Shown one piece after another: positions 11,386-21,948 of a stretch of 64,000 nt of DNA. The DNA lies in the NCBI GenBank assembly GCA_024291935.2, contig CM044311.1, positions 30,074,001-30,138,000 on the forward strand, read 5' to 3'. This DNA is from Okapia johnstoni (taxonomy: Eukaryota > Chordata > Mammalia > Artiodactyla > Giraffidae). The notes below the pieces were generated by a model, which was not told the origin of the DNA, did no database searches, and saw only the letters and a list, made by a program, of their open reading frames with translations. The stretch's first letter is position 1, and every line of letters starts with the position of its first letter. The position numbers were made by a program, and so were the translations under genes.

Positions 11386-12534
11386 GATAATTATTCTTCA
11401 AAAGTAATTCACAGTAGAAAGGGAATTGGTATCTTTTACATTTCTGAGACTATTACAGCATGTAAATCTTCAGTAATCTTGGAAGAAAGGAGGAAGGTTG
11501 GTATAGGAGGCATCCCAGGGAGATAGAAAGCAGTGTATTGCTAGCCTTCCTAACAAAATATGGGCATAATTCTCTCCCGAATGGATTATATTTTAAAGGC
11601 TTCATCTACTACCAGAGTATATAGTTAACAAATATCAGATGTACTTCTTGTACATTCATATATCTTTACATATTACTACATGGTATATTTTTATAACATA
11701 AAAACTATACCTCATTTTTAAAGAAATGAGTTAGTGATTTTAAGCAAAGATTGCTAGAAAAATTCTTTATCAGTAAAAAGAAAAGATTTGCTTTTATTTC
11801 TAATTTCCTTCATCTTCCATTTCCATCTTCACCATCTTCTTCATAGGAACTTCATTTTTGTAAAATAGATTACATGACTTCACATTAGAAGCCGACATAT
11901 TCTGATCTGAGGCAAATTCTCAAAATTCAGCTTTTGTGTGTGTGCATTTCAGTGTTTACACTATCCTAGCAGGAACCCTCTCTATCAAAGAGCCAAGCAT
12001 ATTATTGCCTTTAATTAACACTGTTGAGTTGTTAGCATATCCAAAAGCACTTTCTACAGGCTTTAACCACACCTGAAATGTAGCCAGCAACACCACATAA
12101 TCGCTTTTGTACTTTGTTAAATTTGAAGCAATTTAACACTTACCAGGGGTACTGAGGAAGACATCTGGATTGAGGGTTTCAATTTCTAAAGTATAGTACT
12201 TGGATGGGGAAAGTAAAAACCACTAGAACTCATTTATGGAATCTTAAGCCTTGTCATAATCCATTTTTTTTTCTCAAAAGAAAGGTTTGCTACCATTATT
12301 ATCTGAAGATTTATTGAGTCACAGTTGATGAGATAATAATAAAAAAGTTCTAGCTCATTAAGACAATTAAAACTCCAACAAAGTGCAGGACCTCTGTCTA
12401 ATAATATCCAATCCCTCCACATTCACTGTAGATCCTCTTTTCTCCTGCTGTCCCATGGACTTCATGAATTGTTTCCTCTCTCTTCCAAACTTTCAACTTT
12501 TTCTGTCTACCTGAGAAGCAAATGTATTGCAGAA
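11386..12534. other. AT-rich DNA, nothing recognised
   Basis: No gene or repeat identified. Short TTCATCTTC-type tracts lie at 11810-11850. Confidence 0.45.
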
Positions 12535-12935
12535 CATTAAGAGCCAAAACTAGAGTGAGATTGTTTAAATCTTCACTCTGTGACTTACCAGCTTAAGACC
12601 TTGAACTAGTGCAACTTTCTGTGCTCCAGTTCTATAAATGTAAAATGCGTGTATGCTAAGTCAATTCAGTCGTGTCTGACTCGGTGCAACCCTATGGACT
12701 GTAGCTCACCAGGTTCCTCTGTCTATGGGATTCTCCAGGTAAGAATACTGAAGTGGGTTGCCATACCTCCTCCAGGGGATTTTCTGCACCCAGAGATCAA
12801 ACCCACACCTCTTGCATTGGCAGGCAGGTTCCATATCATTAGCGCCACATGGGAAGCCCCATAAATGTAAAATAGCATTAACTATTTCAGAGGATTGTCC
12901 TGGGTATGAAATAAATCTGTATGGGTAAACATCTA
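12535..12935 (+). mobile_element. MIR SINE split by a Bov-tA SINE
   Basis: TTTAAATCTTCACTCTGTGACTTACCAGC and CCTTGAACTAGTGCAACTTTCTGTGCTCCAG form the MIR 5' half. After the SINE, TGTAAAATAGCATTAACTATTTCAGAGGATTGTCC continues the MIR 3' half. Confidence 0.75.
12647..12860 (-). mobile_element. Bov-tA SINE nested in MIR
   Basis: Perfect 13-bp target-site duplications ATAAATGTAAAAT at 12634-12646 and 12861-12873 bound a minus-strand Bov-tA with a recognisable head (GGGAAGCCCC at its right end) and core. Confidence 0.95.
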
Positions 12936-12939
12936 GAAC

Positions 12940-13330
12940 CTTACTTTGATCCTGTTTCTACCTGGATCACTGCAATTACTTCCTCCCTTCTCTTCCTAAT
13001 GCTGCTACTTACTCCCTTGGGATCTTCCTCCACAAGAGCTGATCTTTTAAAAATAGAAATGGAATCATATTACTTTACCTGTGCAAAATCCTTTCACTGG
13101 CTTCTTACTGTAGCCATAATAGATAAAAGAGAATATCTTCAACCATGGAATATTTTGTTCCCACTATACAAGCACATCCTACTTTTTTGTATCATATGGT
13201 GGTTTTAAAGTTGGCAGCTATGTTTCTTTATGCTTTTATTTTTAATTACTTTCTTTTCTCTTTAACTGTAAAGCACCATGAAGTCACAGAACATTTGTTC
13301 ACTAAAACTGTAGTGTTTCTAGCTGAATAA
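12940..13330 (+). mobile_element. L2 LINE 3' region (old)
   Basis: CTACCTGGATCACTGCAATTACTTCC, GAGCTGATCTTTTAAAAATAGAAATGGAATCATATTACTT and CCTTTCACTGGCTTCTTACTGTAGCC follow the usual order of an L2 3' end. Open frames over it are incidental. Confidence 0.6.
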
Positions 13331-13704
13331 CTATTTCTTGAAGGGATGAGTAATTATTGAAAATACTTCCAGAACTATTTCCACAGAACTCTTATCAAGA
13401 ATGTCATACTGCAAATATTATGGAAGAAAGTATAGAACTTTATATTAAGTATTTTGAAATTCTTTAAATTATGGGTTTCTTCATTTGAAAGAGAGATTTA
13501 TGGCTGATTTATTTGCCTCTTAAGACCAGATGAAGGTCAGCTGGAGCTATATGTTTGAACTGTTCAGTTCAGTTCAGCCGTTCAGTCATGTCCGACTCTT
13601 TGCAAACCCATGGACTGCAGCATGCCAGGCTTCCCTGTCCATCACCAACTCCTGGAGCTTACTAAAACTCGTGTCCATTGAGTCTGTTATGCCATCCAAC
13701 CATC

Positions 13705-14178
13705 TCATCTTCTGTCGTCCCCTTCTCCTCCCACCTTCAATCTTTTCCATATCAGGGTATTTTCCAATGAGTCAGTTCTTCCCATCAGGTGGCCAAAGTA
13801 TTGGAGTTTCAGCTTCAGCATCAGTTCTTCCAATGAATATTCAGGACTGATTTCCTTTTGGATGGACTGGTTGGATCTCCTTGCAGTCCAAGGGACTCTC
13901 AAGACTCTTCTCCAACACCACAGTGCAAAAGCATAAATTCTTCGGCACTCAAAATTCTTTATAGTCCAACTCTCACATCCATACATGACTACTGGAAAAA
14001 CCATAGCTTTGACTAGAGAGACCTTTGTTGGCAACTTCATGCCTCTGCTTTTTAAGAGGCTGTCTAGGTTGGTCATAACTTTTCTTGCAAGGAGCAAGGG
14101 TCTTTTAATTTCATGGCTGCAGTCACCATCTCCAGTGATTTTGGAGCCCCCAAAAGTAAAGTCTGCCACTATTTCCAT
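13705..14178 (-). pseudogene. BovB ORF2 C-terminal domain remnant
   Basis: A 157-codon open stretch is the longest intact piece of BovB protein here. It covers the region downstream of the reverse transcriptase: GSKITGDGDCSHEIKRPLLL, MVFPVVMYGCESWTIK, LWCWRRVLRVPWTARRSNQ and LKLQYFGHLMGR. In the same frame, just upstream, the active-site tyrosine codon is a stop (14341-14343), so the parent gene was dead. Confidence 0.9.
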
Positions 14179-14441
14179 TGTTTCCTCATCTATTTGCTAT
14201 GAGGTGATGGGACTGGATGCCATGATCTTAGTTTTCTGAACATTGAGCTTTAAGCCAACTTTTTCACTCTCTTCTTTCACTTTCATCAAGAGGCGCTTTA
14301 GTTCTTCTTTGCTTTCTGCCATAAGTGCAGTGTCATCTGCTTATCTGATGTTATTGATATTTCTCCGGCAATCTTGATTCCAGCTTGTGCTTCATACAGC
14401 CCAGTGTTTCTCATGATGTACTCTGCATATAAGTTAAATAA

Positions 14442-14654
14442 TCAGGGAAACAATATACAGCCTTGACGTACTACTTTCCAGATTTGGAACCAGCCTGTTG
14501 TTCCTTGTCCAGTTCTAACTGTTGCTTCTTGACCTGCATACAGATTTCTCAGGAGGCAAGTCAGGTGGTCTGGTATTCCCATCTCTTGAAGAATTTTCCA
14601 CAGTTTGTTGTTATCCATACAGTCAAAGGCTTCAGCATAGTCAATAAAGCACAA
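14442..14654 (-). pseudogene. BovB reverse-transcriptase fragment (motifs A-B)
   Basis: The translation shows CFIDYAEAFDCMDNNKLWKI, with the catalytic aspartate of motif A, and VRQGCILFP, corresponding to motif B. It is in a different frame from the C-terminal part at 13705-14178, so at least one frameshift lies between. Confidence 0.88.
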
Positions 14655-14735
14655 GTAGATGTTTTTCTGGAACTCTGTGGAAACTGATAAAATAAAGCAT
14701 AAGCTTTTATTGATCCTGCCAAGAAAATGTAAGAT

Positions 14736-15741
14736 TTCAATTCAGTTCAGTCACTCAGTTGTATCCGACTCTTTGAGACCCCATGAACCGTGGCACGCCA
14801 GGCCTCCCTGTCCATCACCAGCTCTCAGAGTTTACCCAAACTCATGTCCATCACATCAGTGATGCCATCCAGCCATCTCATTCTCTGTCTTCACCTTCTC
14901 CTCCTGCCCCCAATCCTTCCTAGCATCAGAGTCTTTTCCAATGAGTCAACCCTTCGCATGAGGTGGCCAAAGTATTGGAGTTTCAGCTTCAACATCAGTC
15001 CTCCCAATGACACCCAAGGCTGATCTCCTTTAGGATGAACTGGTTGGATCTCCTTGCAGTCCAAGGGACTCTCAAGAGTCTTCTCCAACACCACAGTTCA
15101 AGAGCATCAGTTCTTCGGCACTGAGCTTTCTTTATAGTCCAACTCACACATCCATACATGACTACTGGAAAAACCATAGCCTTGACTAGATGGACCTTTG
15201 TTGACAAAGCAATGTCTCTGCTTCTTAATATACTGTCTAGTTTGGTCATATGGAGAAAGCAATGGCACCCCACTCCAGTACTCTTGCCTGGAAAATCCCA
15301 TGGATGGATGGCTACAGTCCATGGGGTCGCTAAGAGTCGGACACAACTGAACGACTTCACTTTCACTTTTCCCTTTCATGCACTGGAGAAGGAAATGGCA
15401 ACGCACTCCAGTATTCTTGCCTGGAGAATCCCAGGGACGGCAGAGCCTGGTGAGCTGCCATCTATGGGGTCGCACGGAGTTGGACACGACTGATGCGACT
15501 TAGCAGCAGCAGTTCAGTCATAACTTTCCTTCCAAGGAGTAAGTGTCTTTTAATTTCATGGCTGAAATCACCATCTGCAGTGATTTTGGAGCCCCCCAAA
15601 ATAAAGTCTGACACTGTTTCCACTGTTTCCCCATCTATTTCCCATGAAGTGATGGGACCAGATGCCATGATCTTAGTTTTCTAAATGTTGAGCTTTAAGC
15701 CAACTTTTTCACTCTCCTCTCTCACTTTCATCAAGAGGCTT
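14736..15741 (-). mobile_element. BovB LINE, second tandem copy, split by BOV-A2
   Basis: A second BovB starts with TTCAATTCAGTTCAGTCACTCAG only 59 bp from the 5' end of the previous copy, in the same orientation. It keeps about 0.74 kb, ends at ATCAAGAGGCTTTC, and is interrupted by a SINE at 15251-15512. Confidence 0.94.
15251..15512 (+). mobile_element. Full-length BOV-A2 SINE nested in BovB
   Basis: Two monomers joined by a CGACTTCACTTTCACTTTTC linker end in GACTTAGCAGCAGCAG. Flanking TTTGGTCATA (15241-15250) and TTCAGTCATA (15513-15522) match at 8 of 10 positions, and BovB reads on directly (…GTCATA/ACTTTCCTTCC), so this is a target-site duplication. Confidence 0.95.
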
Positions 15742-15856
15742 TCAATTAAGTTACCAAAAAAACCCTATGTGCCTGCTTTCTAGAACAGAAAATCATTAGC
15801 ATCTACCTTAATCAGCTGGTTTAAAGATGAAGTTATATGTGGCATAAACAGTCGAT

Positions 15857-16074
15857 GTGTGTGTGCTGTGCTTAGTTGCTCAGTCATGTCCAAACGTTTG
15901 CGACCCCATGGACTGTAGCCCACCAGGCTCCTCTGTCCATGGGGATTCTTCAGGCAAGAATACTAGAGTGGGTTGTCATGCCCTCCTCCAGGGGATCTTC
16001 CCAACCCAGGGATTGAACTCAGGTCTCCCGCATCGCAGGCAGATTCTTTAAGGTCTGAGCCAGCAGGGAAGCCC
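15857..16074 (-). mobile_element. Bov-tA SINE
   Basis: The core CAAGAATACTAGAGTGGGTTG and head GCCAGCAGGGAAGCCC are present. Flanked by AACAGTCGAT (15847-15856) and AACAGTTGAT (16075-16084), a 10-bp target-site duplication with one change. Confidence 0.94.
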
Positions 16075-16084
16075 AACAGTTGAT

Positions 16085-16504
16085 AGGTCCTGAAAAACAA
16101 ACCTCATTATGCTGACATAATAATAACCTGCTCACAGCCCTGATCTTGGGATCTCAGGGGTTACCTGCAGAGGCTCCCAACACATGGAGATGGATGCTTC
16201 AAAGCAGGCTGACTCCAGTATCCACCTAGCTCTTCTGCACTCTGCTTCTCAGGACATTGATAGAAGACCACTCTCTGTGGCTGGTGTTGTGTCATTTTTG
16301 TCATCTACTTTGTTTTTATTTCAGTCTTATCAAAGTCCTCATTCAGATTATTATACTTTTAACTTTATAAATAGTTGTTTACTTAAGTCTAGTTACTGTT
16401 TCTTTTTTCTTTGGTCTTATTGTATCTTCATTTCTCCTTTTATTTTTCACTACTTATTTTTGTAGGTTACTGTCTGATCACACCAGGTGACTGATCTGCT
16501 AAGC
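16085..16504. other. No gene or repeat recognised
   Basis: T-rich on its right half (16290-16460), which produces a hydrophobic open frame without a family match. Confidence 0.45.
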
Positions 16505-16519
16505 CTCATTAGCTAAAGT

Positions 16520-16729
16520 GCCTGCTAAGTCACTTCAATTGTGTCCTACTCTTTTCAACCCTTTGGGCTGTACCCTGCCCAGGCTTCTCTGTCCACAGGA
16601 TTCTCTAGGCAAGAGTACTGGAGTGGGTTGCCTTGCCCTCTTCCAGAAGATCTTCCCGACCCAGGATTGAAATCACACATCTCTTATGTCTCTTGCATTG
16701 ACAGGCAGTCTCTTTACACCTGGGAAGCC
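16520..16729 (-). mobile_element. Bov-tA SINE
   Basis: Flanked by CTCATTAGCTAAAGT (16505-16519) and CTCATTAAGCTAAAGT (16730-16745), a target-site duplication differing by one inserted base. The core and the tRNA-like head are somewhat diverged. Confidence 0.94.
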
Positions 16730-16745
16730 CTCATTAAGCTAAAGT

Positions 16746-17089
16746 AATTCACCTCAAATATTTTACTCTTTTTTGAAGATAGTCTATTGTTATAAGGATA
16801 TGACATGCAGGAAGTCAGTAATAAAGAAGCATTTGGGAGAACAATTAAGTTATTTTTCCCTCCTATTGGCCCAACAACCACCCTTCTGGCCCTCAGAAGT
16901 AAATTCATCATTATAAGAAAATAAAAGTCTTTTATTTTAAAATAGCAAGTGCTTCTAAACACACATTGTGGATGTGAAAATGGGAACCCAGACAGTGAGA
17001 AGGGAAGGTCCAGGAAATGAAACTAGTAGAGAATTAGCTATAGGAAATAACGTAGAAGAAAAATTATTAGGTGGGCAGGATAAAAGCAG
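16746..17089. other. No gene or repeat recognised
   Basis: AT-rich DNA; nothing supported. Confidence 0.4.
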
Positions 17090-17720
17090 CTAAACCATTG
17101 TTTTAAATACTACATCAAGGAGTTTTACCTGGTTCATGCACTAAGCAGAGGTATCATATTCTTCCACTGATTAGCTGGAAGAATATGAAGAAGATCTGTA
17201 AGAGATAAGTTAAAAAAATACAAAATTTGCAAAGTTTCATCACATTTGCTATGATTTAAGATGTATAATGAAAGTGAAAGTGAAGTTGCTCATCTTTTCT
17301 GACTCTTTGCGGCCCCATGAACTGTAGCCCACCAGGCTTTTCCATCCATGGAATTTTCCAGGCAAGAATACTGGAAAAGAGGGTTGCCAGGCCCTCCTCC
17401 AGATCTTCCCAACCCAGGGATCTAAGCCTTGTCTCTTGCATCTATTGCATTAGAAGGCCAATTCTTTACCACTAGAGCCACTTGGGAAGCCCCTCCTCTA
17501 GTTTTAATTGAAGTTAAAACCTATTATAGTGATTGAGGTATAAGACGACTATGGCTTGGACTAGACTGATTGTACAGAAATGAGTTATGAAGAAGACATA
17601 TATTTTGGTGATTGATGGCACATGAGAGGTCAAAGGTGACTCCCAGGTTGCTGGTCAAAGTGACCAGGAAAATGGTCATGCCATTGACCCTTTCTGAGGA
17701 CACAATTAGCCTGGCTTTTA
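17090..17720 (-). mobile_element. L2 LINE (old), split by a SINE
   Basis: TTTTACCTGGTTCATGCACTAAG on the left and, after the SINE, ATAGTGATTGAGGTATAAGACG, ATGGCTTGGACTAGACTG and AGAGGTCAAAGGTGACTCCCAGG on the right are in the L2 minus-strand order. Confidence 0.55.
17270..17492 (-). mobile_element. Bov-tA SINE nested in L2
   Basis: Starts with GAAAGTGAAAGTGAAG and ends with GCCACTTGGGAAGCCC. The core carries a short insertion (GGAAAAGAGGGTTGCC). No clean target-site duplication seen. Confidence 0.9.
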
Positions 17721-18055
17721 TCCTTAACCCTTAATTAAATTGGTGAAGTTCTATAAAGAGAGAAATTATTGGTTCCATAAATCCAAAACCATTCCTCTCC
17801 TTTAAAAATAATTCTTCTTCAGTTACTCAGTAACACTGAACCTTCAAGTCAGACATCAGATTTTATGGTTTATTTATAGTAATGATATTTAAATGTCAGC
17901 TTTGGGCCAGTTAGTAATATTTATGAAAGGATATATATTCAGGGAGGAAGAACTGTGCCAGTTTTCACAGGCAAATCCAATTTTTAAAAAACACTTTATG
18001 AAACAGAAGATTGTCATGCAATGTATTTTTAATCGAAATAGTTGACCGTAAATGA
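17721..18055. other. No gene or repeat recognised
   Basis: AT-rich DNA; nothing supported. Confidence 0.4.
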
Positions 18056-18100
18056 AGTCTCACAGAGTCGGACACAGCTGAAGCGACTAAGCAGCAGCAA
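18056..18100 (+). mobile_element. BOV-A2 SINE 3' fragment
   Basis: CACAGAGTCGGACACAGCTG followed by AAGCGACTAAGCAGCAGCA is the last 45 bp of a BOV-A2 element; the rest is missing. Confidence 0.8.
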
Positions 18101-18351
18101 CACACACATGGTTTATGATATCACTTGTAAATTTTTCAAAATCCTCTCTCCTCAAACACAAAAAGAGGAAAGGATAAATATACATAGAAAAGTTAAGGAA
18201 AAAAAAAAAAACAAATATCTGACTAGAACAGTTTGCAAGATCCATTTGATCCACTTCAGAATATATATATATTCAAGCGGATGCTTTCCAATTCATAATG
18301 TGAGATATTTGAGTCCTTATATAATGGTTTTATACTTTTGCTAATGTTTCA

Positions 18352-18541
18352 TAGCTGGCTCAGTTTTAAAGAATCTGCCTGCAATGCAGGAGATGCAGGT
18401 TCAATCTCTGGGTCAGGAATATCCCCTGGAGAAGGAAATGGCAGCCCACTCCAGTATTTTTTCCTAGGAAATCCCATGTGACAGAAGAGACTGGTCCACG
18501 TGGTTGAAAAAGAGCAGGCCATGACTTAGTTACTAAACAAC
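18352..18541 (+). mobile_element. Bov-tA SINE
   Basis: TAGCTGGCTCAG head, GCAATGCAGGAGATGCAGG and a diverged 3' part ending TGACTTAGTTACTAAACAAC. The first bases of the head are missing. Confidence 0.87.
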
Positions 18542-18984
18542 TACTTTCTCTAACAAATGGTGGAAGTTATTACAGTTTGAATCACATTTAAGACACAGCA
18601 TTGATGTAGTATCAGGATTAACTGGTAGATAGTAGGTTTAAAATCTGAGTAAACCACTCCAGGTAACACAAACACTGTCTAGTAACTAACACTTGAATCT
18701 ATTTTGAGATTTAGTAGCTGTAGATTTAGTGGTCTATTTTATGACCACTTCCTCACTATAGAGCCCCTTCTGTAGTGAACTTAAAACAGATAGTCCCTAA
18801 AATATCAAGAACAATTACAACAATCTATTATAAAATTTTTCCTTGGGACCTATTTTTTAAAAAAGAAAACCTGATTTGTTTACTAGAGCATAGAATTCAG
18901 CTACAGGAAAACATTTAAAAAGTTAAGTTTTGATCCCTACAGCATCAGAAAGCAGCAAATGAACATCAATATGCCCCTCTATTA
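18542..18984. other. No gene or repeat recognised
   Basis: AT-rich DNA; nothing supported. Confidence 0.4.
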
Positions 18985-19110
18985 ATGTGAGGATCACATG
19001 AATTTGAGAGCTCCTTGAGGACAGAAGCTGTAACATATCTAACTGTGTATTTCTAGTTTGTCTCAGTGTCTGGCTCATGATAGATACTTGGTCAAGCAAA
19101 TGAATCAGCA
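18985..19110 (+). mobile_element. L2 LINE 3' terminus
   Basis: GAGAGCTCCTTGAGGACAGAAGC, GTCTGGCTCATGATAGATACTTGG and AAATGAATCAGCAAATGAGG match the classic L2 ending. Confidence 0.75.
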
Positions 19111-19210
19111 AATGAGGTTGCCAGCTCTGAGCATCAGTAGAAGAGGGACTGAAGAATATTGCATTGAAACCTCCCCAGAGTTTTATGTAGCTCTAATATC
19201 TGATATAAAG

Positions 19211-19212
<2 letters not shown>

Positions 19213-19258
<46 letters not shown>
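19213..19258. repeat. (CA)23 microsatellite
   Basis: Twenty-three uninterrupted CA units. A tract this long and pure is expected to vary in length between individuals. Confidence 0.98.
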
Positions 19259-19261
<3 letters not shown>

Positions 19262-19834
19262 TCATAGATAGCTCCTAAACTATTCTACACTGCTCTTTTT
19301 AGAATTCGAATTATCAACTACAGCGACCCCTTCTCAGGCGTTAAAATACCAGACTTCACAGCATTTCAGAATCTTTATTTTCCTAGACTCTCTCCTTTTG
19401 GGGTTTCCACAATTCAAATATCTGGCCAGCTTTCCTCTTTCTCATCAGTTTCTCTTTCTTTCAATCTTCCCAATGGATGTTTGTTTCCTTAGTGTTTCCT
19501 ACTCAACCTATTTCCCCTCTTCCTCTAAGTTTCTGCTGAGTGCTTATATGCTTATATGCACCTATGGTTCCTGTATCTATTCTATGCTCATTTGATGTTT
19601 TTAGCCCTAAACCTCCTTTAACCCATTAGCTTTTATCTCTAACTGCACACTGAACCCATATTCTACTCCATATCTAATTTCATATATACTTTACAGAATC
19701 ATGATTTTTTTCTCTATTATCATCATCATCCAATAATGATCCCATGTAAAATCCTAGGAATTACCTTAAAATAATTTCCTGTTCTTTATTCCTTATTAAA
19801 AAAATAAAATACCTGAACACATTTCTTTACCGGA
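19259..19834. other. No gene; pyrimidine-rich DNA
   Basis: Contains T/C-rich stretches (19385-19530). Some of it may be very diverged L2, but I cannot support a boundary. Confidence 0.4.
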
Positions 19835-20050
19835 GATTTAGCTCTTGAATTCCTCCTGACTGTCTTCTTTAAAATGTCTTCTTCGCATGTCTTTAAGCTG
19901 ACATTTGATGTGACTGTTGACTCAAGCCTTTGCCTATGTTAGTTTCTTCCCATTTTAATCCTTACTGCCTGTGGCTCCCAGAAGCACATCATATCACCTC
20001 CCTTCTTAAAATCCTCTAATGATGCATTATCCTCAGCAGGAAGACGTATA
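19835..20050 (+). mobile_element. L2 LINE fragment (tentative)
   Basis: AGCACATCATATCACCTCCC followed by TCTTAAAATCCTCTAATGATGC resembles the central part of an L2 3' end; strongly diverged. Confidence 0.4.
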
Positions 20051-20117
20051 AATGTGACATTGTATATGAGATGTGTATGATCTCAATGCAATAAAATTAT
20101 ACAAAAAAGTTCATCTA

Positions 20118-20528
20118 TTAGAGGTCAAATTTTACTCCCACCCTCAGAATCCATATACTGAACTCATAACTCCCAGTATCTCAGAATGGAGATATTTGGA
20201 GATAAAGTCTTTAGAGAAGTAATAAAGTTAAAATAAGGGCATTGGGCTGGACCCTAATCCAACATGACTGGTGTATTTATAAAAGGGAACTTTGGACACA
20301 GAGAAAGTATAGGGAAAAAAATTGTAGAACGAGAGGGAGAAGACAGATATCTACTAGCCAAGGAGAGAGACCCTGAACAGATTTTTCCCTCACAGCCTTT
20401 GAAATAAACCAGTTCTACTGAACCTTCATTCAGAATTCTAGCCTCCAGAACTGTGAGACAATAAACATCTGTTGTTCAAGCCATCCAGTCTGTGGTGCTT
20501 TGTTATGGCAGCCCTGGAAAACCAAGAT
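20118..20528 (+). mobile_element. MaLR solo LTR (MLT1/MST type, ERVL-related)
   Basis: CCCACCCTCAGAATCCATAT, then GAGATATTTGGAGATAAAGTC, CCCTAATCCAACATGACTGG, AAGCCAAGGAGAGAG-like sequence, CCTCCAGAACTGTGAGACAA and GTGCTTTGTTATGGCAGCCC give the full MaLR LTR order, including the AATAAA signal near 20461. No internal retroviral sequence is attached. Confidence 0.85.
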
Positions 20529-21278
20529 GACTCCCATTTTTACCACTGCCACATATACACATGCACATACCGTTAACCACACTGCCTTGCTAATAATATG
20601 CTGTCTGTACAGAAGCCTCAGGGGAAATTTCCAAACAGTCCTCCTGTAGGATTTTAGTCCTCAGGAATCTGAGAGACTGATGTTTTAACCATGAGCAAAC
20701 ACATTTCACATCATATCATAGAATGAAAACTACTTCATCAGAAAACCTTTTTTTCTCATTAAACAGCAATGCCAATTGTAATTTACCACTAGTAATTAGC
20801 AATACTAGGAATTACATCTATTAATTGTGCCATCTAGTAAAGAATCTGCCATCTAGTAAAGAAATAACTAACAACAAAAAAAGCTATGGAAATAGTATTT
20901 GGTATTAGTAGCTAACAATCTCATGCTGCTTCTTACGGGTCAGATGCCCTTCCAAGCACAGATAGAATCACTGACCTTGCTGACCTCACTGATCTTTCTC
21001 TTCATGGACTGAGGTCATGTCTCTTCTGAGCAAGGAAGATGCTTCTAAGGATGCAAAATCATAAAAGCAGAAATTGAGGATGATTCAGTTTTTCTGTGAA
21101 ATGTTTAGTCCCCTGTTCTTCAGGCATGTTGTAAATTTTGATTTTGGATTTCAATGTCACATTAACCTGATAAATGCAAATTTTGTTTTAGCGCACTGCA
21201 AATTTTCTTAGATACAGTCACATTGTGAAGTTTTCCTCGAATCCAGTTGTTCTAGGAGTTTAGTAAGAAATAGAGTCA
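20529..21278. other. No gene; one short tandem duplication
   Basis: Holds a repeated GCCATCTAGTAAAGAA at 20829-20844 and 20848-20863. Otherwise nothing recognised. Confidence 0.5.
20829..20863. repeat. 16-bp exact direct duplication
   Basis: GCCATCTAGTAAAGAA occurs twice with a 3-base gap (19-bp period), a simple local slippage duplication. Confidence 0.9.
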
Positions 21279-21433
21279 TACTGGAGGGCTAGTTAAAAGA
21301 GACTCTTGGATACTGTTCCCAAATGTTCTGATTCACTACATCTGGGGGAAGGGGAACCTGAATTTGCATGTTTAGGAAGTTCACAGATGCTGCTGCTACT
21401 GCTGATCCAGGGACCACATTTTGAGAGCCACTG
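21279..21433 (+). mobile_element. MER5A (hAT-type DNA transposon)
   Basis: CTGGAGGGCTAGTTAAAAG, TTCTGATTCACTACATCTGGGG, GAATTTGCATG and GATCCAGGGACCACATTTTGAGAGCCACTG match MER5A through its terminal inverted repeat. Confidence 0.88.
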
Positions 21434-21937
21434 ATTGAAATGATAAGCATTAACTGAAAACTGGAATCCATGATCATCAATTAACAGCTCTCTTATCTGA
21501 CAAAATTCTCCAGAAGGTTGCCAAGTGGAAGAAACAACAGAGTATATGACTGATTATAAATGTTCAATCAGTTGGTATTTTTAGAAAAAACACCAGGATC
21601 GGTTTTTTTTTTTTCATTGTTTGTGCACACGTGGTTATTTATTTTTATTTCAGGACTATTTGACAGAATTTATCCTTAGTTGGGAAAATGCGTGTGTGGT
21701 CTGTGTATACGTTATTATATGTGAGTGTGTGTATATTGAAAATAATTCTTAACAGCAATCTAATACATAAATTTGAGGCTCTAATGGAACATTCTTATTT
21801 CTAAAAACATTTTTTGAGTAATTGAGGAAGATAAACATCCTAATTATGTGAAGTTGTCCTCCTGGTAGCAGACATGGTTTTCTCAAACCTTTGTTACTCT
21901 CTGAGTCTCCCCCTAGTGTTCTTAACTGGATATGAAA
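21434..21937. other. No gene or repeat recognised
   Basis: AT-rich DNA with TGTG-rich patches near 21690-21735. Confidence 0.4.
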
Positions 21938-21948
21938 AGTAACAGATA

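Larger units (their letters stand above)
13563..14676 (-). mobile_element. BovB LINE, 5'-truncated
   Basis: Begins with the reversed (TTCAG)n tail at 13563 and extends through ORF2 C-terminal and reverse-transcriptase coding sequence to GATGTTTTTCTGGAACTC. About 1.1 kb is kept. The right end is the 5' truncation point. Confidence 0.95.

Noticed and set aside
12921..13208. 95-codon frame resembling a membrane protein
   Set aside because: The underlying DNA matches old L2/MIR sequence; hydrophobicity comes from T-rich codons.
14149..14331. Short frames on both strands of BovB and SINE copies as separate genes
   Set aside because: They are opposite-strand or shifted-frame shadows of the same repeats and recur at every copy.
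19058..19267. Frame ending in alternating Thr-His residues
   Set aside because: It is translation of the (CA)23 microsatellite plus an L2 tail.
20118..20528. Functional endogenous retrovirus
   Set aside because: Only MaLR LTR sequence is present here and at 57862-58223 and 61967-62378; no gag-, pol- or env-like sequence adjoins them.
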